Shown here in pieces: positions 35,561-47,763 of a stretch of 64,000 nt of DNA. The translations under genes were made by a program, and so were the position numbers. How positions within the stretch are numbered: position 1 is the first letter of the stretch; each line of letters opens with the position of its first letter. The DNA is taken from NCBI GenBank assembly GCA_030248135.1, contig JASANC010005142.1, positions 35,060 to 99,059 of the forward strand, in the 5' to 3' direction. The stretch is from Theristus sp. LFF4_11 (taxonomy: Eukaryota > Nematoda > Chromadorea > Monhysterida > Xyalidae). Below the pieces are notes generated by a model. The model had not been told where the DNA came from and searched no databases. It was given only the letters and a program-made list of their open reading frames with translations.

Positions 35561-36900
35561 TCTTGATGACATAGCTGAAAAAAAAGGAGACAGAAGAATA
35601 AGTAACCAAGATTTCAGAATAGGTAATTCGCGTCTAGAACGTACGTAAAGAAGTCTGGCGGAAATTTTTCTTCGGCACAGTTTGCAACTTTGGCAGGTCT
35701 CTTCGTGTGCACAGTATCAAGTTTGCAGCATGTATGTTCGTTGCTGCAGGACAGCGACTAAATTTTGAAAACGCGCGCAGGTCCATATTCAGCCATATAA
35801 TGCGTGATGCGCTGTCCGCTCGCTTCGCTCGCTCGCGCATCCGCATGAATATAAAGAAAACATGTGTTCAGTAAAGTTCGTTTGGAATATGATGACATTA
35901 TTTTGTAGTCTGTGCAGTTTGCCATGGACCCCGCGGTTGCTTGCGGACAAGCCAAATGCCGCGGAAGCTGTGTTCCGCCTACACATGTTCGGATTAACAA
36001 CAGTTTTCATGTTCACTGTCACTGTTCATGCTTGTTTTTTAGTCTGATTAGATTATTTCGCTTTTGAAAGTTCGCGCGGCGCCACGGGGTGCCTGTTAAT
36101 TACATGCTCATATTGAGCGACGAACAAGATTAGTGCACAGCCGCATTCAATTATGAGTTATTCAAAATGAATTGCGGCCTGAAATTCTTCCAAGTCGACA
36201 AAAAACGGAGAAGATATTTCAGGAGAGCGAAAAAAGTATTTGCAAATGGCTCACACACTCGTCTGTTCGTCCAGCTGGCGTCTTAGTGCAGTTAGTTCTC
36301 ATCTTTTTCCATGATCGGTGGGTTGAAATGAAATTGAACCACATACATACGCGTTGTACTTGTGCATCTGGAATGAAAATGTGCGTCACATGCAAGCAAA
36401 CCAAGAATTTAACTGCGAACAGCTTTCTCCATAATTCAGTCGAGCTTGCTCGTCAGTTATGTTGGCATACAAGAGCGAGCCTCCGCGTGTAATTTACATG
36501 TTGAACCAGTTTTCTAAATAGCTGCGTAAAAAAGAAATGCAGCTCAGCACGTTTGCGTTTTGCGCGGGCGCATCCAAAAAAGCAGTATCGGTCTCAGCTT
36601 TCAAAAGAATGCTGAATGATTCAAGAAGATGAAAGGCTTTTAATAAAAACTGAAAAGTGCAAAAAAGAAATCAACAAATGGTCGACAAATGTTTTTATTT
36701 ATTTTTTCGTTTGTTGACCACACCTGACACTTTATCTCAGTCTTGCTAATCTGGTGGCACATCCGGTATTTTGCTGGCACGCAAAATTCGAAGTATCTTG
36801 ATAGTATCCGGTGTCGTGTCAGTCGGCGTGGCGTGTCCTGTCCGTCTGTCCCGACAACAAATCTGCAGTGGGTTGCCAAACCACCCTGGGCTTTTTTAAC
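35561..36900. other. Intergenic stretch, nothing recognised
   Basis: Moderately AT-rich sequence after the satellite. Short frames occur on both strands but none resembles a known protein or carries paired splice sites. Confidence 0.4.
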
Positions 36901-36904
36901 ACAG

Positions 36905-37200
36905 TAAGGCCGAATAAATAAGGCAGTCCTTGTATTCTCCATCAAGGCGGGATCAGTCGCAAACCACAGGAGTTGTCTTTTTCAAGAATGCCAAGATAAT
37001 TCCCAATCGTGTGGGCAAGGGCGAAAGAATGAACAGAATAGCATGAACAATCAGATAGCTTAAAAAGACACGTCAAATTTGACACACAATTGGGTTTCTG
37101 ATTGTCTTTTTTCTTTCATTCAAATTTCGCGCGCTCCTTGCACTCTGAAAAAAGCTGCCATGTTTACTCGGCCATTCCGTACATGTACTTTTGGTTTCTG
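36905..37200 (+). repeat. Dispersed repeat 'D', longer copy
   Basis: It starts GGCCGAATAAATAAGGCAGTC and ends near CGGCCATTCCGTACATG, which is a weak inverted match of the start. It matches 50920-51190 over its length (CACGTCAAATTTGACACACAATT, TGTTTACTCGGCCATTCCGTAC) and 17845-17970 over its first part. No coding sequence. Confidence 0.7.
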
Positions 37201-37821
37201 AACAGAACACCGGCGGGCAGCATACCGGACATTAAAAAAATTACTTGGCATATTTTTAGTAAACGTGCGGTGTTTGTAATCAAAAAGTATTTCAAGCCTG
37301 TTTGGTTTTCATCGCACTTTAAAAACGTCTCCAACGGTTTGCAACTCCAACAAAAGTTTTGCATGAATCAAGGGTTTTCAGAAACGCTTCGAAACTAATG
37401 CGACGCGTGAGTTATTCACAAGTTTTTTTTCAACGTCGCGTTTGGAATGCGGACACTGCAAACTCGGCAATTGATTGAATGGAGCGAAAACATATGCTTA
37501 TACTGCTAGTGCGGGCATGACTTTGTTGGTGTCGGTTAATTGACGTGCGCTCATGTGCAAACAAAATATGAACGCAGTGGAAATGCAAAAAAGTCGGCCA
37601 TGGAAAAGGCGGTGGCCGTGAGCTGGTGCTGACGCTGGGCGGTGCGTTCATGCGTCACGTCAACGCATTCACATATGAACGCACTTCTTTGCACGTTTCA
37701 TTTCTATTTCGTGTTTTTAGGCCGGTTTCAGCTTGTATACAGCTTACACAAAGCACAACAGCGCTGTATTGCCAAATGCAATCAGCATGCGAGCAGCTCG
37801 ACTCCCGCGGCATCATGCAAG

Positions 37822-38027
37822 TCAAATGTTGTCCAAACAAGAATTCAACAAGCGCGTATCACCAATTTTGACGTTCTTGTGCACAAATGGCAGCGCATTC
37901 TGTGAAGAGATGCACGATGCAAGCATTGGCGTGCTTTGCGATTGAACTGTGTTTGTTGATGATTGGTCAAGCTGACTGTTGTTCTGTGACAGTGGCACAC
38001 TTGACGATCCAGTGACATGACTGCAAC
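37822..38027 (-). CDS. Possible isolated exon, Ser/Gln/Asn-rich
   Basis: On the minus strand a TTTTTTCAG acceptor at about 38030 opens a frame rich in Ser, Gln and Asn (for example SSVPLSQNNSQLDQSSTN), resembling the linker of a regulatory protein. I find no partner exons or domain on either side, so this may be chance. The surrounding 37.2-42.4 kb contains no gene I can support. Confidence 0.2.
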
Positions 38028-38134
38028 TGAAAAAAGTTAAATCGTGGTTCTGAAATCTAAACATTCGGTGACGAAAAACGTTTCTAATTAGCCATGAAGA
38101 TGTGCAGTTGCACAACAGAAGTGGAAGTCGGGGC

Positions 38135-38844
38135 TAGGGTTGTTAAACAAAAATGAAAATTTTTTTTTTTAAAAAGTGATTAAAAAAAACAAAAATGCCG
38201 ATTAAAAAAAAAAAAATTCGAAAAATTTTCTTCTAATATGCTCTGAAAACCTCAATTTTGGCACAATTTTTCGAAAGTTCAACAAAAATTTTCTTTGATT
38301 ATACCTCGTAAAACCTTTAGCAGTCGATTTTGGGCCGTTTTACCGACTGATTTTAGGCTTCGACAACATCTGCGATGAAGTTTTTGAGCGTCCCAAAGCT
38401 TAGCCTACCATTTCCGATGCAGATAAGGTGACGATTAGCCTCGCAGAGCGTCCGATTGTGCTCGCTGCACCGTTTGCAAGCGCTACGTTGTCTGGTTGCT
38501 GCTTCGTGTCGTGTCGTCGCGACACCATCAGAAGAATTGATCGAATTTCAAGGCGGTATGTTTGTCTTCACTTTAGCATTAGCTTAGCTGGGGACAATTA
38601 GTGACGTTTTGGAGGTCAAAACACAAGAAGAGGCATGGTGACGGTTTGGAAAAGGGGTAATTGAGGTCACCAAAACAAAATCTGCAAAGTTCCGCCATAC
38701 GGGTGTCATTCGGGAGGCGCTTGCATATCATATGTGGTTCTTCGGACTCCCTGATTGATTTAGCACAACTTTGATTTTTGAAATTTAAAAAAAAAATTAA
38801 AAAAAAAACAAAAATGACGATTTTTGTTTTTTTTAACAACCCTA
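38135..38844. mobile_element. hAT-like MITE with perfect 8-bp target duplication
   Basis: A 710-bp element with inverted ends TAGGGTTGTTAA and TTAACAACCCTA, flanked by GTCGGGGC at 38127-38134 and 38845-38852. Poly-A/T rich near both ends, with a GC-richer middle. There is no transposase frame. A truncated inverted relative lies at 4808-5325, and the larger element at 61870-63391 shares its left-end sequence (TCGAAAAATTTT, GCTCTGAAAA, TTTTTCGAAAGTTCAA). Confidence 0.85.
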
Positions 38845-41235
38845 GTCGGGGCTCATGGACTTTAAATATGCTCAGCTCACACTGACGTTCTTCCAAATTA
38901 CGTCTCGTCTCCACCCATTTTCATACTTTTTGTTTTCATCTTTGCTTGAAATTGAATTGTTGGTGGTTCGGCTTTCGTGAGGACACCCGCGGTTTTTATG
39001 GCGGGTGCGAAGCACTGACAGTAGTGGGGCAAGTAATCGCAAAAAATTGTCAACAGCGAAATTTGCGGCATGTGTACCCGTGTCACCGTTAATCAATATC
39101 AACGAAAAAATGCAATCTCGCTAAAAAGATATAAACACAAGACAGAGAGCATTTGTGCCACCCAAACACAAATTGTAGTCAGCCCGTCTGAGCACAGTGT
39201 TCAGTGTTGTTTCGCACACCGCCGCGTTCACAACTTTGCGCTTCCGCTTTTCATCATAATCTTGAAGGAAACTCTGGATTTTTTTGAATTGCACAATATT
39301 TCAGATTTCTTCATGTTACGATGTGGCTGTGGTGTGACCGTAAAATCCATCGTCAAAGACAGACACCGGCAGCTGCAACGTTCACAGCGATCAATCAGCC
39401 AATCTGGCTGCTTCATCCTTTTGTGTTCTGTCGATGTTTTTGCGACAAAGATCGTAATTTTTTCTTGGTGTGCCACTTCACGCGTCAACTGAGATTGGAC
39501 AAAAACCCACGTGCGTGTCTCGTGTGTTCATCACTAAACCTGCGTGCTGGCACTTTTTTGTGCCGATTTCGACTTTGCGACCGTACGCTTGTCTCTCTGT
39601 CCAGTAGTGATGAGCAAATTAGTGGCACGACCACGGTGACATATGTGAGCAGCACAATTGCCCTGGTTGCCTCATTAGCGACCCCCTCACAGTCTGTCTT
39701 TCCCTCTTTGCAGTTTCCGTCTCTCCCATTTTGCATTTTATCAGATGCACGTTTCGCTGCCGGGCGATTTGCCACTTACTGCAGCATTTTGATGACGGTG
39801 CTTTGAAATTGATAATCCAAAACGGGACATTATCGTCGCAAATTGACACACATGCATTGCGACACTGTACATGTCTTGCGTACAATTTAAAAATTTCAGA
39901 AAAATTTCAACAAAACATATTGGAGAGTCAAATGCGACCAAATGGTGTGCGCGCAATGTCACAAAGCGTTTGTGGTCGTCGTGTGCACGTTGCATTGCGT
40001 GAAATCAAGAACGAATGTTGACGAGCACGAAAGCCAGCGAGACGTAGTACAACTGCCGTTTGCAGCACACGCCTCCGAGCACAATCTCGATGTCGAGGCA
40101 ATCAAGGAACAAGGGTGAGCTATAGCTGCTTTCGCTGCACCTATATTCCATCGTGCTCAGCTTATGACTGACATCTTTTCTGACAGTGGCACTGCAATGA
40201 CAGCGTTCAGTCATGCATAACATGGTGTCTTATTTTACACATGTCGACATCTGGCAAAGTGAAGCACATTTCTGTACGAGTCATTTTTTCTTTATCAAGC
40301 TGGCGATACTCTTCAACTTTCAGCTGACATGAATGTATAATGTTAGAAATTCGGAAGTGCTTTTTTTGAAAGCATGATACTAAATAATTCAGTGAAACAG
40401 CATGTGCAACAGCGACACCTCAGAAAACGACAGAGAAAGAAATTGCAGGGGATTTCAAGAGCGCACAGCAAGTCCTTCGGAAATCCCCTGTGACCGTGCG
40501 ATTTACCTGCGAACACCCTGACTTTTCCCTGCACATTATTCGCGCATTTATCCTCGTGCAATGTTTATAAGTTCTTAAAAGCTGGCTATTTTCCCGTACC
40601 GTATCCACCATCCATTTGCCTTTCAAAAACTTTGATAGCGGCGGCAGGAACTTGTAAAAAACCGAAAAGTGAACACAATTACAGTGGAAGACGAAACAGT
40701 AACATGATGCGCGCTATTTTGTGACTTGCGCGAATAGACGGGGATAAGGAACAGACTTTTTGAAAAACGGACACGAAATACACTGTCTGTCTGGCGGCGT
40801 CTACAGAGACGGACTACACGGGTTGATGCGTTCGTGCCGCTTTGGCTATTATCGCGTCAAATAAGCGCTGCCTAATTTCGATCGTAACGCAGTCGGCTGA
40901 CATTTAATATGAGCGTTTGTGTGGCTGCGTGTTTGTTTGCCGTCCCGATTACCGAACACTTTCGACGGCAATGGACACACACACGTGATTCTCGGATGCA
41001 CACGGCTTTTAAAAACGCATCCACTTTTGACGCATCACCGTGGTCGATTTTCAAACCAAACCATGAAACTGCGGCTTATGCCAGTCTGAATGTTCTCAGC
41101 GTGGCGTCAGTCAGTGCAAACAGCAAACATCCGAGATATCATGATATCAGACTTGCGTGTCTGTTTCCGGATTTTTTTAAATCATCCCATTCAAAAGTTC
41201 AACACGTCAAACAGCCCTGAGCGTACAACGTAATT

Positions 41236-41700
41236 ATGATGAGCGGAAGGAACCGGGCCACCCAAATTAGATGGGTTCATTTTAATCACACGAATATTCT
41301 TGTTCCGCCTGGATTTGAAACAGTGGCACCATATGCGCGTCCAGTGCAACTTCAACTACATTCGCATTGCAGCTTGGGTGCATTCGTCAAATGTGCGTGC
41401 GACGTTCTCGTGAAAGCAGACGCATTTGTCCGCTTGTTTGAAGTACATACCTATGTTGGCACGGCGCTTTTTGCGCACTTTTACAGCTCAAATTGGCCCA
41501 AGGCTGCGTTTTTTGATGCCGTGGGCATTTTTCAGTTTTCATTTTTAGAAACTTCAGTGCACCGTTTGAAATGGATCTTTTTTCACACCGTAAACTGTAA
41601 ATACGGTGATGAATGGTTTGCAAATGCAAATGTGTTCGATGCGTTTTCGAGTTTCATCATTAAAAACCCATGTAATGAGCTGACCACTTTTTACTTATGA
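41236..41700 (+). CDS. Uncertain open reading frame of 154 codons
   Basis: An uninterrupted frame from ATG to stop in an intergenic stretch. The product has no signal peptide, recognised motif or repeat, and is Phe-rich (17 or more). No neighbouring exons fit. Its length alone is weak evidence at this base composition. Listed only because it is the longest unexplained frame between 30 and 42 kb. Confidence 0.15.
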   Translation: MMSGRNRATQIRWVHFNHTNILVPPGFETVAPYARPVQLQLHSHCSLGAFVKCACDVLVKADAFVRLFEVHTYVGTALFAHFYSSNWPKAAFFDAVGIFQFSFLETSVHRLKWIFFHTVNCKYGDEWFANANVFDAFSSFIIKNPCNELTTFYL

Positions 41701-42471
41701 ATGTTCCTCGTTTGTTTTTCTGTCGCTTCTCCACACGTCACGTCCGAAGTTTTTCTAGCATTCGTGTAGTAGCACACACACGACACGCAGACGCGAACCA
41801 GCGATTGGATACATATTGCTGGACAACACGTGTCACTGATTAGTAGTCGTATCATGAGCATTTGCGCCCCGCACCGCACATCTAAAACGGATGTCAGTAT
41901 CCTGGTCGGTCAGGCAAAAATGGCACGACCACACTTTCCTAAGCTTTAGTTGTTAGCGCAGACTTTGTTGGCTTTTCACAATTTCTTATGAATCATCTGA
42001 AAAAGTTACACGGTTTATCCAGTTTATTCGGTTAACAAAGGCAGTTAAAGTGAGCTGCGCCACTGGAATGACTTCGTGTCAGCAGTGTTGTGTTTTTTGA
42101 ATCCAATTATACGTCGCCGGTCCTTGGATTGAATTTCTCATGTAGTTCTCAGCCGGGCTCGCCATTTTTTTCTGCGTGATGTTTTTATAAAAAAGTCAAA
42201 CGAACTTCGCGATACGAGTTTCAAGAATTGTTTTATTCGGTTGCTACATCAGAATGACAGCGGTCCCGAAGGCCCCGGCAAATAATTTCATCAAGTGAAC
42301 CCGACTCATGGGTGTCTCTCGACTCACTGACAACTCTATTCACTTTTTAGTCTCTTTTTTGGTTTTTTTTGCTTGTTTGTTTGTGTCACTGATGTTCTGT
42401 GCTTTCATAGAAAACATAAAAGTTTGATTCAAAGTAAAACGCTGTTCACGGTTATAAAGTGGCCGAGAAGA

Positions 42472-45400
42472 ATGATTTTGCTGAATTACCTGTTCACGTG
42501 CGTTGCGTGCTTCGCGCCCGTCCATTTGGCTGGTGCTGTGGATGCGCCAGTAGGGCATAGTGACGCAAGCAGCGAACTGCAACAGCAGCAGCGCAGTGCG
42601 AACGCGTTCATGGAAGCCGCCTCAGCGCATGTCTACCGGTCAACGGCAATGCGACCTGGCCCGATGGCACCGTCCATCCCGGGCGGACTGTCGCGAGACA
42701 TCGAAGAAATGACAATGGGGTAAACAGTGCGCTATACGAGTTTTACTGCCATTCGCAAAGTACATGAAATCCATATATGGGAGAGCAACAGAAACTTGCA
42801 TTGGGTTAAGAGCCTATTTCTATTCGGCTTTCCATTTTCACAATGTTTAATTGCAGAGAGACACGGGCGTTCTTGGAGTTCCTGCGGTCAATCTCGTACG
42901 ACCACCGTCAGCGGCCAGAACCGGCCGGGCCTGGTCGGTTTTGTCATTGCATCTGAATCGTTGTTGTTCTCTTTTGTAATTTTCAAACAACACCCCAGTA
43001 GTTTGCAGGCAAGCCGGTAGTCATCAAAATCTCGATTGCACTCGGCAGCATACGAAAGGTGTCCGAAATTACCATGGTACGCTTGGTGTCGCTTCAACGG
43101 ACGCATTCAGTCCGTAATCTCAGTCATAGCAAACAGGCCTGTGTCTGCTTCGCAGGACTACTCACTTGAGTTGTTCTTTCGCGAGAAATGGCAAGACCCG
43201 CGACTGGCATACCACGACAAGGAGGCGAAAACGCAATTCTTGAACAAAACGCAAATCGGCCTGCACGAGAGCTACGCGGCGTTCCTGTGGCATCCGGACA
43301 CGTTCATCCCAAACGCCATTGAATCCGAGAATCCAAAGGACAACTCAATCACACATCGCTCGTTGCTGCGGTTAGCTACAAGTGGCATGCATGAAACAGT
43401 ACTCAGGGACGCGTAGCTCTGTTGAAACGCAGTTACGCGGTCACTAAATATTGCTTCACGAAGACATCCATGCGGTTCATGTGTTCTTTCCTGTTTGAAA
43501 CTGAAAACGTTTAGTGGCTTTTTAAAGTTGGACATTTATGAATGAAGATTATGATTATACGAATGTACAGGGTGTCCCAGCTAGATGTACAACATTTGTT
43601 TTTTGAAGTATACGCGCGTGCGTAGACCTATGTTGACAATTTTTTCAACGTTTGTAAAAAAGACTTTGGGAATTTGTTTGGCACAAGTTATGGCAGTTTT
43701 AAAAAATACCTCATATTTTCACAAAAAAATGAACGAGCGGAGAGCAAAAAAGCAAATCAAACACTCACAGACTCAAAATATTAACCGTCTAATTGTTTTC
43801 AATGTACTGGCCCTGTCTTTCAATCAGTTTATCCATTTGTCTGTCGAAGTCCAAAACACCTGTCAGGCGCTCTTCGTCGCTGATTTCGCCCACAGTTTCA
43901 CCGATGGCCACATTTAGCTCATCGATGGATGCTGGGTGGGTCTCATAAACAAGGTGCTTCACAGCGCCCCAGAGCCAGTAGTCGCACGCTGTGATGTCAG
44001 GCGAACGTGCAAGTCTGGCAATTGTCCTACCGCAGCCGACCCAGCGCTGGTCAAACTGGGTGTCCAGCCTGTCACGCACCGGTGCGGGCGGCAATTGAAG
44101 AATTGTGTATTTTTTTCAAATGCTTATAAGTCAGGTTATATTTAACTTATCGCAACGTTTTTAGTGTCAAAGAAATTCCCGAAATCTTTACTACAAACGC
44201 TGAAAAAATCATAAAAATTGGTCAACGCACGCACGCGTAATTACAAAAACAAATGTTGTACATCTAGCTGGGACACCCTGTATTTCAAGGACTTTAAGTA
44301 ACTTTTTATTTGACAGCCTGTTCAAGGAAGGCGGCATTTTGTACAGCCGACGACTGTCGGTCACTGCCGAATGCCCGATGGATTTGACGCTGTTCCCGTT
44401 TGACACGCAGATATGCAAACTGGAAATTGAAAGTTGTACGTGACGCATTGGCGAACATTTGCTTGAAGCGAGTAATTGAGTATTGACAGCCGAAGGAAGC
44501 ACCTTCTTTACAGATGGCTATCCCGATCGCGAAGTCGTCTACCAATGGGAGAATCGACCAGACCCAGTGCAATGGGAGGAGCAACGAATCAAGTTACCTG
44601 ACTTTGAGCTCCACGGAATCTTGGTGAACAGCACTGTTGGTAGCTACTCAACTGGTGTGTCATTTGAAATGCTGATTACAGGGCTTCGCTTGATCGAGCT
44701 TGCCTTCAGAGTGCACCTTGCTTCCCCGACAGGCAACTACAGCCGTTTGATCGCGTGCTTCTTCCTGTCGCGCAGCAGCGGCTTCTGTTTTCTGCAGCTG
44801 ATCGTGCCGGCGACAGCAGTGGTCGTTGCCAGCTGGGTGTCCCTGTGGATGGAGAACGAGACGACGTTCAACGACATGATCAGCGTCATACTGACGCTGA
44901 CGTTCTTGATCTACTCGTACAACACGGTGATGCCGCGCGTCAGCTACATCAAGGCGATGGACGTCTACCTGGGCGCCTGTTTCGCGTTCGTCTTTCTGTC
45001 GCTGATCAAACTTGCGATCGTGAAGTACATGCGCCAACGGCTGCACGTCACGCGCGACGCCTCGATCGTGTGTAGCGCGTTGCCGCTGTTGCATCTGCAG
45101 ACGGCCACGGCCGCTGGTGGGTGTTGGTGCACGGCGTTTGGTGCAATTACACTCTGCATTTACTCAAGCTCACCACTCTGCAAGCTCACCAAAAGGTGTT
45201 TATCGAAATACACATACCATGCTGGTGAGCTTTTTATTGTGACTTTTGTGATCAACGCATGTAGCTGTTCGTGAATGCACGCAGGTGCAGCAACAGCGAC
45301 AGCGGCTGCCTCGCCCTCCCCGGTGCATTACCGCAGCCACATGACGCCGTCACGTCGGCATCATTCGACTGGCAACCCGCAGGTGAACTTGCTCTCCGAC

Positions 45401-45673
45401 GACATTGAGATGTCACTCACTGGCAACGGCGATGCCACCGGGCCCGCCATGCTGCCGAGCGTCGCCAATCGCGCTCGCATGGGCAACCGAAAATTCGATC
45501 TGTTCAGAACTCGCTGCTTCAGCATGGAGTTTGACGTTCGCTGCATGCGCCGGTTCCACCTCGTCTCGCAGGTGGTCTTTCCGATGGCGTTCATACTGTT
45601 TTGCACCGTCTATTTTTTGTTGTATTCGAATCCACGCATCTACAATCAACATACCGACATTTGTGTGCCGTGA
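42472..45673 (+). CDS. Cys-loop ligand-gated ion channel, EXP-1-like
   Basis: Pentameric neurotransmitter-gated channel subunit of the plasma membrane. Eight exons join in phase: 42472-42719, 42857-42933, 43009-43076, 43156-43370, 44317-44435, 44514-44654, 44733-45116 and 45285-45673, about 546 residues. Visible in order: signal peptide ([14 protein letters not shown]), [10 protein letters not shown], the Cys loop [17 protein letters not shown]1, M2, [19 protein letters not shown] (M2-M3 loop and M3), a His/Ser-rich cytoplasmic loop, and M4 near the end ([16 protein letters not shown]). Aligned back from VSYIKA, the residues ETT replace the PAR that anion-selective members have before M2. That suggests a cation-selective, EXP-1-like channel. 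Intron 4 is enlarged by a transposon. Confidence 0.92.
43568..44280 (-). mobile_element. mariner/IS630-type element in an intron, transposase remnant
   Basis: A 713-bp element with about 37-bp terminal inverted repeats starting CAGGGTGTCCCAGCTAGATG, bordered by TA on both sides. On the minus strand (43789-44094) it keeps the C-terminal third of a DDE transposase: [17 protein letters not shown] is the region of the last catalytic Asp. The upstream catalytic parts are missing, so it cannot move by itself. It shares its first 11 bases with the element at 12133-13254 but not the rest. It makes up most of intron 4 of the channel gene and leaves the splice sites intact. Confidence 0.88.
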
Positions 45674-47763
45674 TTCGTAGAACACCTCACGTCGTGTTAC
45701 TGTGTGTTTATGTAAACACGTTCACGTACATGTATGTTGTGAATCCACCCTACGACCACAGTCCGCCTCGGATGTGTTCATGCATTGAGTGCGGTGAGCC
45801 GCAGCCGACAAAGACCGGAGTCCGCGGGCGTGCCTCGTTGCAGGAGCCGAAAGGTCCGGATTCGTTGCGACCGCTTCCTCAGCTCGCACCTGATTTGCCA
45901 CTCGAGAACTTGCCACACAATGTAGGCTTGCCATGACCTCTGATTCGATCGATCGCACAGTTGATTAGTGTACATAATGATGAGTTATTGGCAACTCGCG
46001 TTGACTTTCAAAATCAGTGATGAATTACAATGACAATAATACAACTTTTGTGGCTGTTGACCGTTTTACAGATTAGGCGAGACCGTACATGCTTAAACCA
46101 GTGACTATTAGAGCAGCTGGCCGTGAGTTGTCGCCCAAGTCGCCCAGGTGCCCCTACGTCTGACTAAGGCACCAAGATGGATCGCGCAGACGCCCTAAAT
46201 GTGGGCGACCACGCGATACCCAAACTCTTGCTGCATGAGACGAGTCCAAACGGTGTTGGTTTTGTCGTTCATCGGAAAGGCAGGAACAGAATACGCCGAA
46301 ACAAGTGTTGGCACCAAACATAAATGCACTGAGACACCGAAATCCAATGACAACAAAATGGCTTAACTGTTGTACGTGTGGAAGATCAACAATACAAAAG
46401 AGTGGTCTAGCAAAGTTTAGCAAACACAGGAGTAGGATCCTATAACGGACCTGACCATATGTAGATATAACAACTTCAATACATTTCACCATCAGATGAC
46501 TATTGTGTTCAATGCAACATTGCTTGTGTTCCAATTCCACAAACCGGCATGAATAGCTGTCGATTATGAGTTTCACGCACGTTCTACAGTGTTCTTATGA
46601 TTTATTGCTTGTAAACTTGGGGTTTTGTTTTCAATTAAAAATAAAGCTATGAACATGGTAAACATTGTTTTGTTTAACACATTTTATTTGTCCGAGTGTA
46701 ATTGATCGTTTTTTGGATAAGTTGTGATAACAAGTTTGAACATCGCAGTTTTGTTGTACCTGTGTGCACAACCTGGCCGCGTGTCTACGAGGACGTGATG
46801 CAAGTCGGTTGTTGTGCATATGCGATGCCGTCCGTTTACATACCAATAAAACAGGATAATAACTGAAACATAACGCACGCGCACAAAGTTGTTCTGATGA
46901 GGCTGCGCAACAAACAAACAAACATCGGACGCAATGAGCACAGTGTGCGTTCGTCAAATGTGTTTTTTAATGTTTGCAAGTTTTATAAATTCAAACAGAA
47001 AAAATTGAAACAAGCTGCAGAGGAGTCAGCATTTCTTTTATAGAATGTTTTTTTTACATTCACAGACGTTTTTTTAAAAACTGTAATGACTAACCACGTG
47101 CCATTCAATATAATCCAATCTTGTGCAACATGTGATTTCTTCAGCAATTTCCATGTTTTTCTTTCTTATTCATTTTCGGTTTTTAGCTCACTCAACGTTT
47201 ATGTTAAGCATAAGTTGAGACCTCGCCGAACTGCAGAAACCTGCAATGGTGACAGAATTGTTTCACACCCTGTGTAACCAAGGGCATGCAGTTTGCTGTT
47301 TACATTATTCCACTCGCACTTCACATTCACTGTAATGCGTGCTTTGTATACTTTTTAGCAACTGAAAGTGTAGATCCAGTGACAGTTGCAGACTATAATA
47401 GTAGCACGAAGTCGTGTTTTATGCCATGCCGTAATTTTTGCATAGTTGCGCCTACATGCATTTGTTGTGAGTTGGCAAAACGAGTTGCGGCTTCACCCTG
47501 TTTTTTAAACATGAAACAAATTCTTTGTTGAAGTCACTTAATTCATCACGTAAAACTGTTTTTTAAGTAATGGGTGCTTTTAAGACGTTTTTTGTGTGTA
47601 AACATTTATCGCTCACGTTGATGTTTCAACTGGTTTTATTGGAAAAGTTGTGAGTAAAACCAAACACGCCGACTTGACGGTAAAACAAACGTGATCGTAG
47701 TTTAAAAACGACTTATCATAAAACCACAATGCTTTTTTAGGCCATACACCAGCAAAATCAGTG
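45674..47763. other. Intergenic stretch, nothing recognised
   Basis: The 3' flank of the channel gene and the promoter region of the SLC22 gene. Short frames are present on both strands but none has family similarity. I see no repeat shared with the rest of the window. Confidence 0.45.

Noticed and set aside
39321..39806. 161-codon frame on the plus strand
   Set aside because: No motif, no splice partners, and equally long frames exist on the opposite strand at the same place.
44660..45094. 144-codon frame on the minus strand
   Set aside because: It mirrors the transmembrane exon of the ion channel; its composition is that of an antisense shadow.
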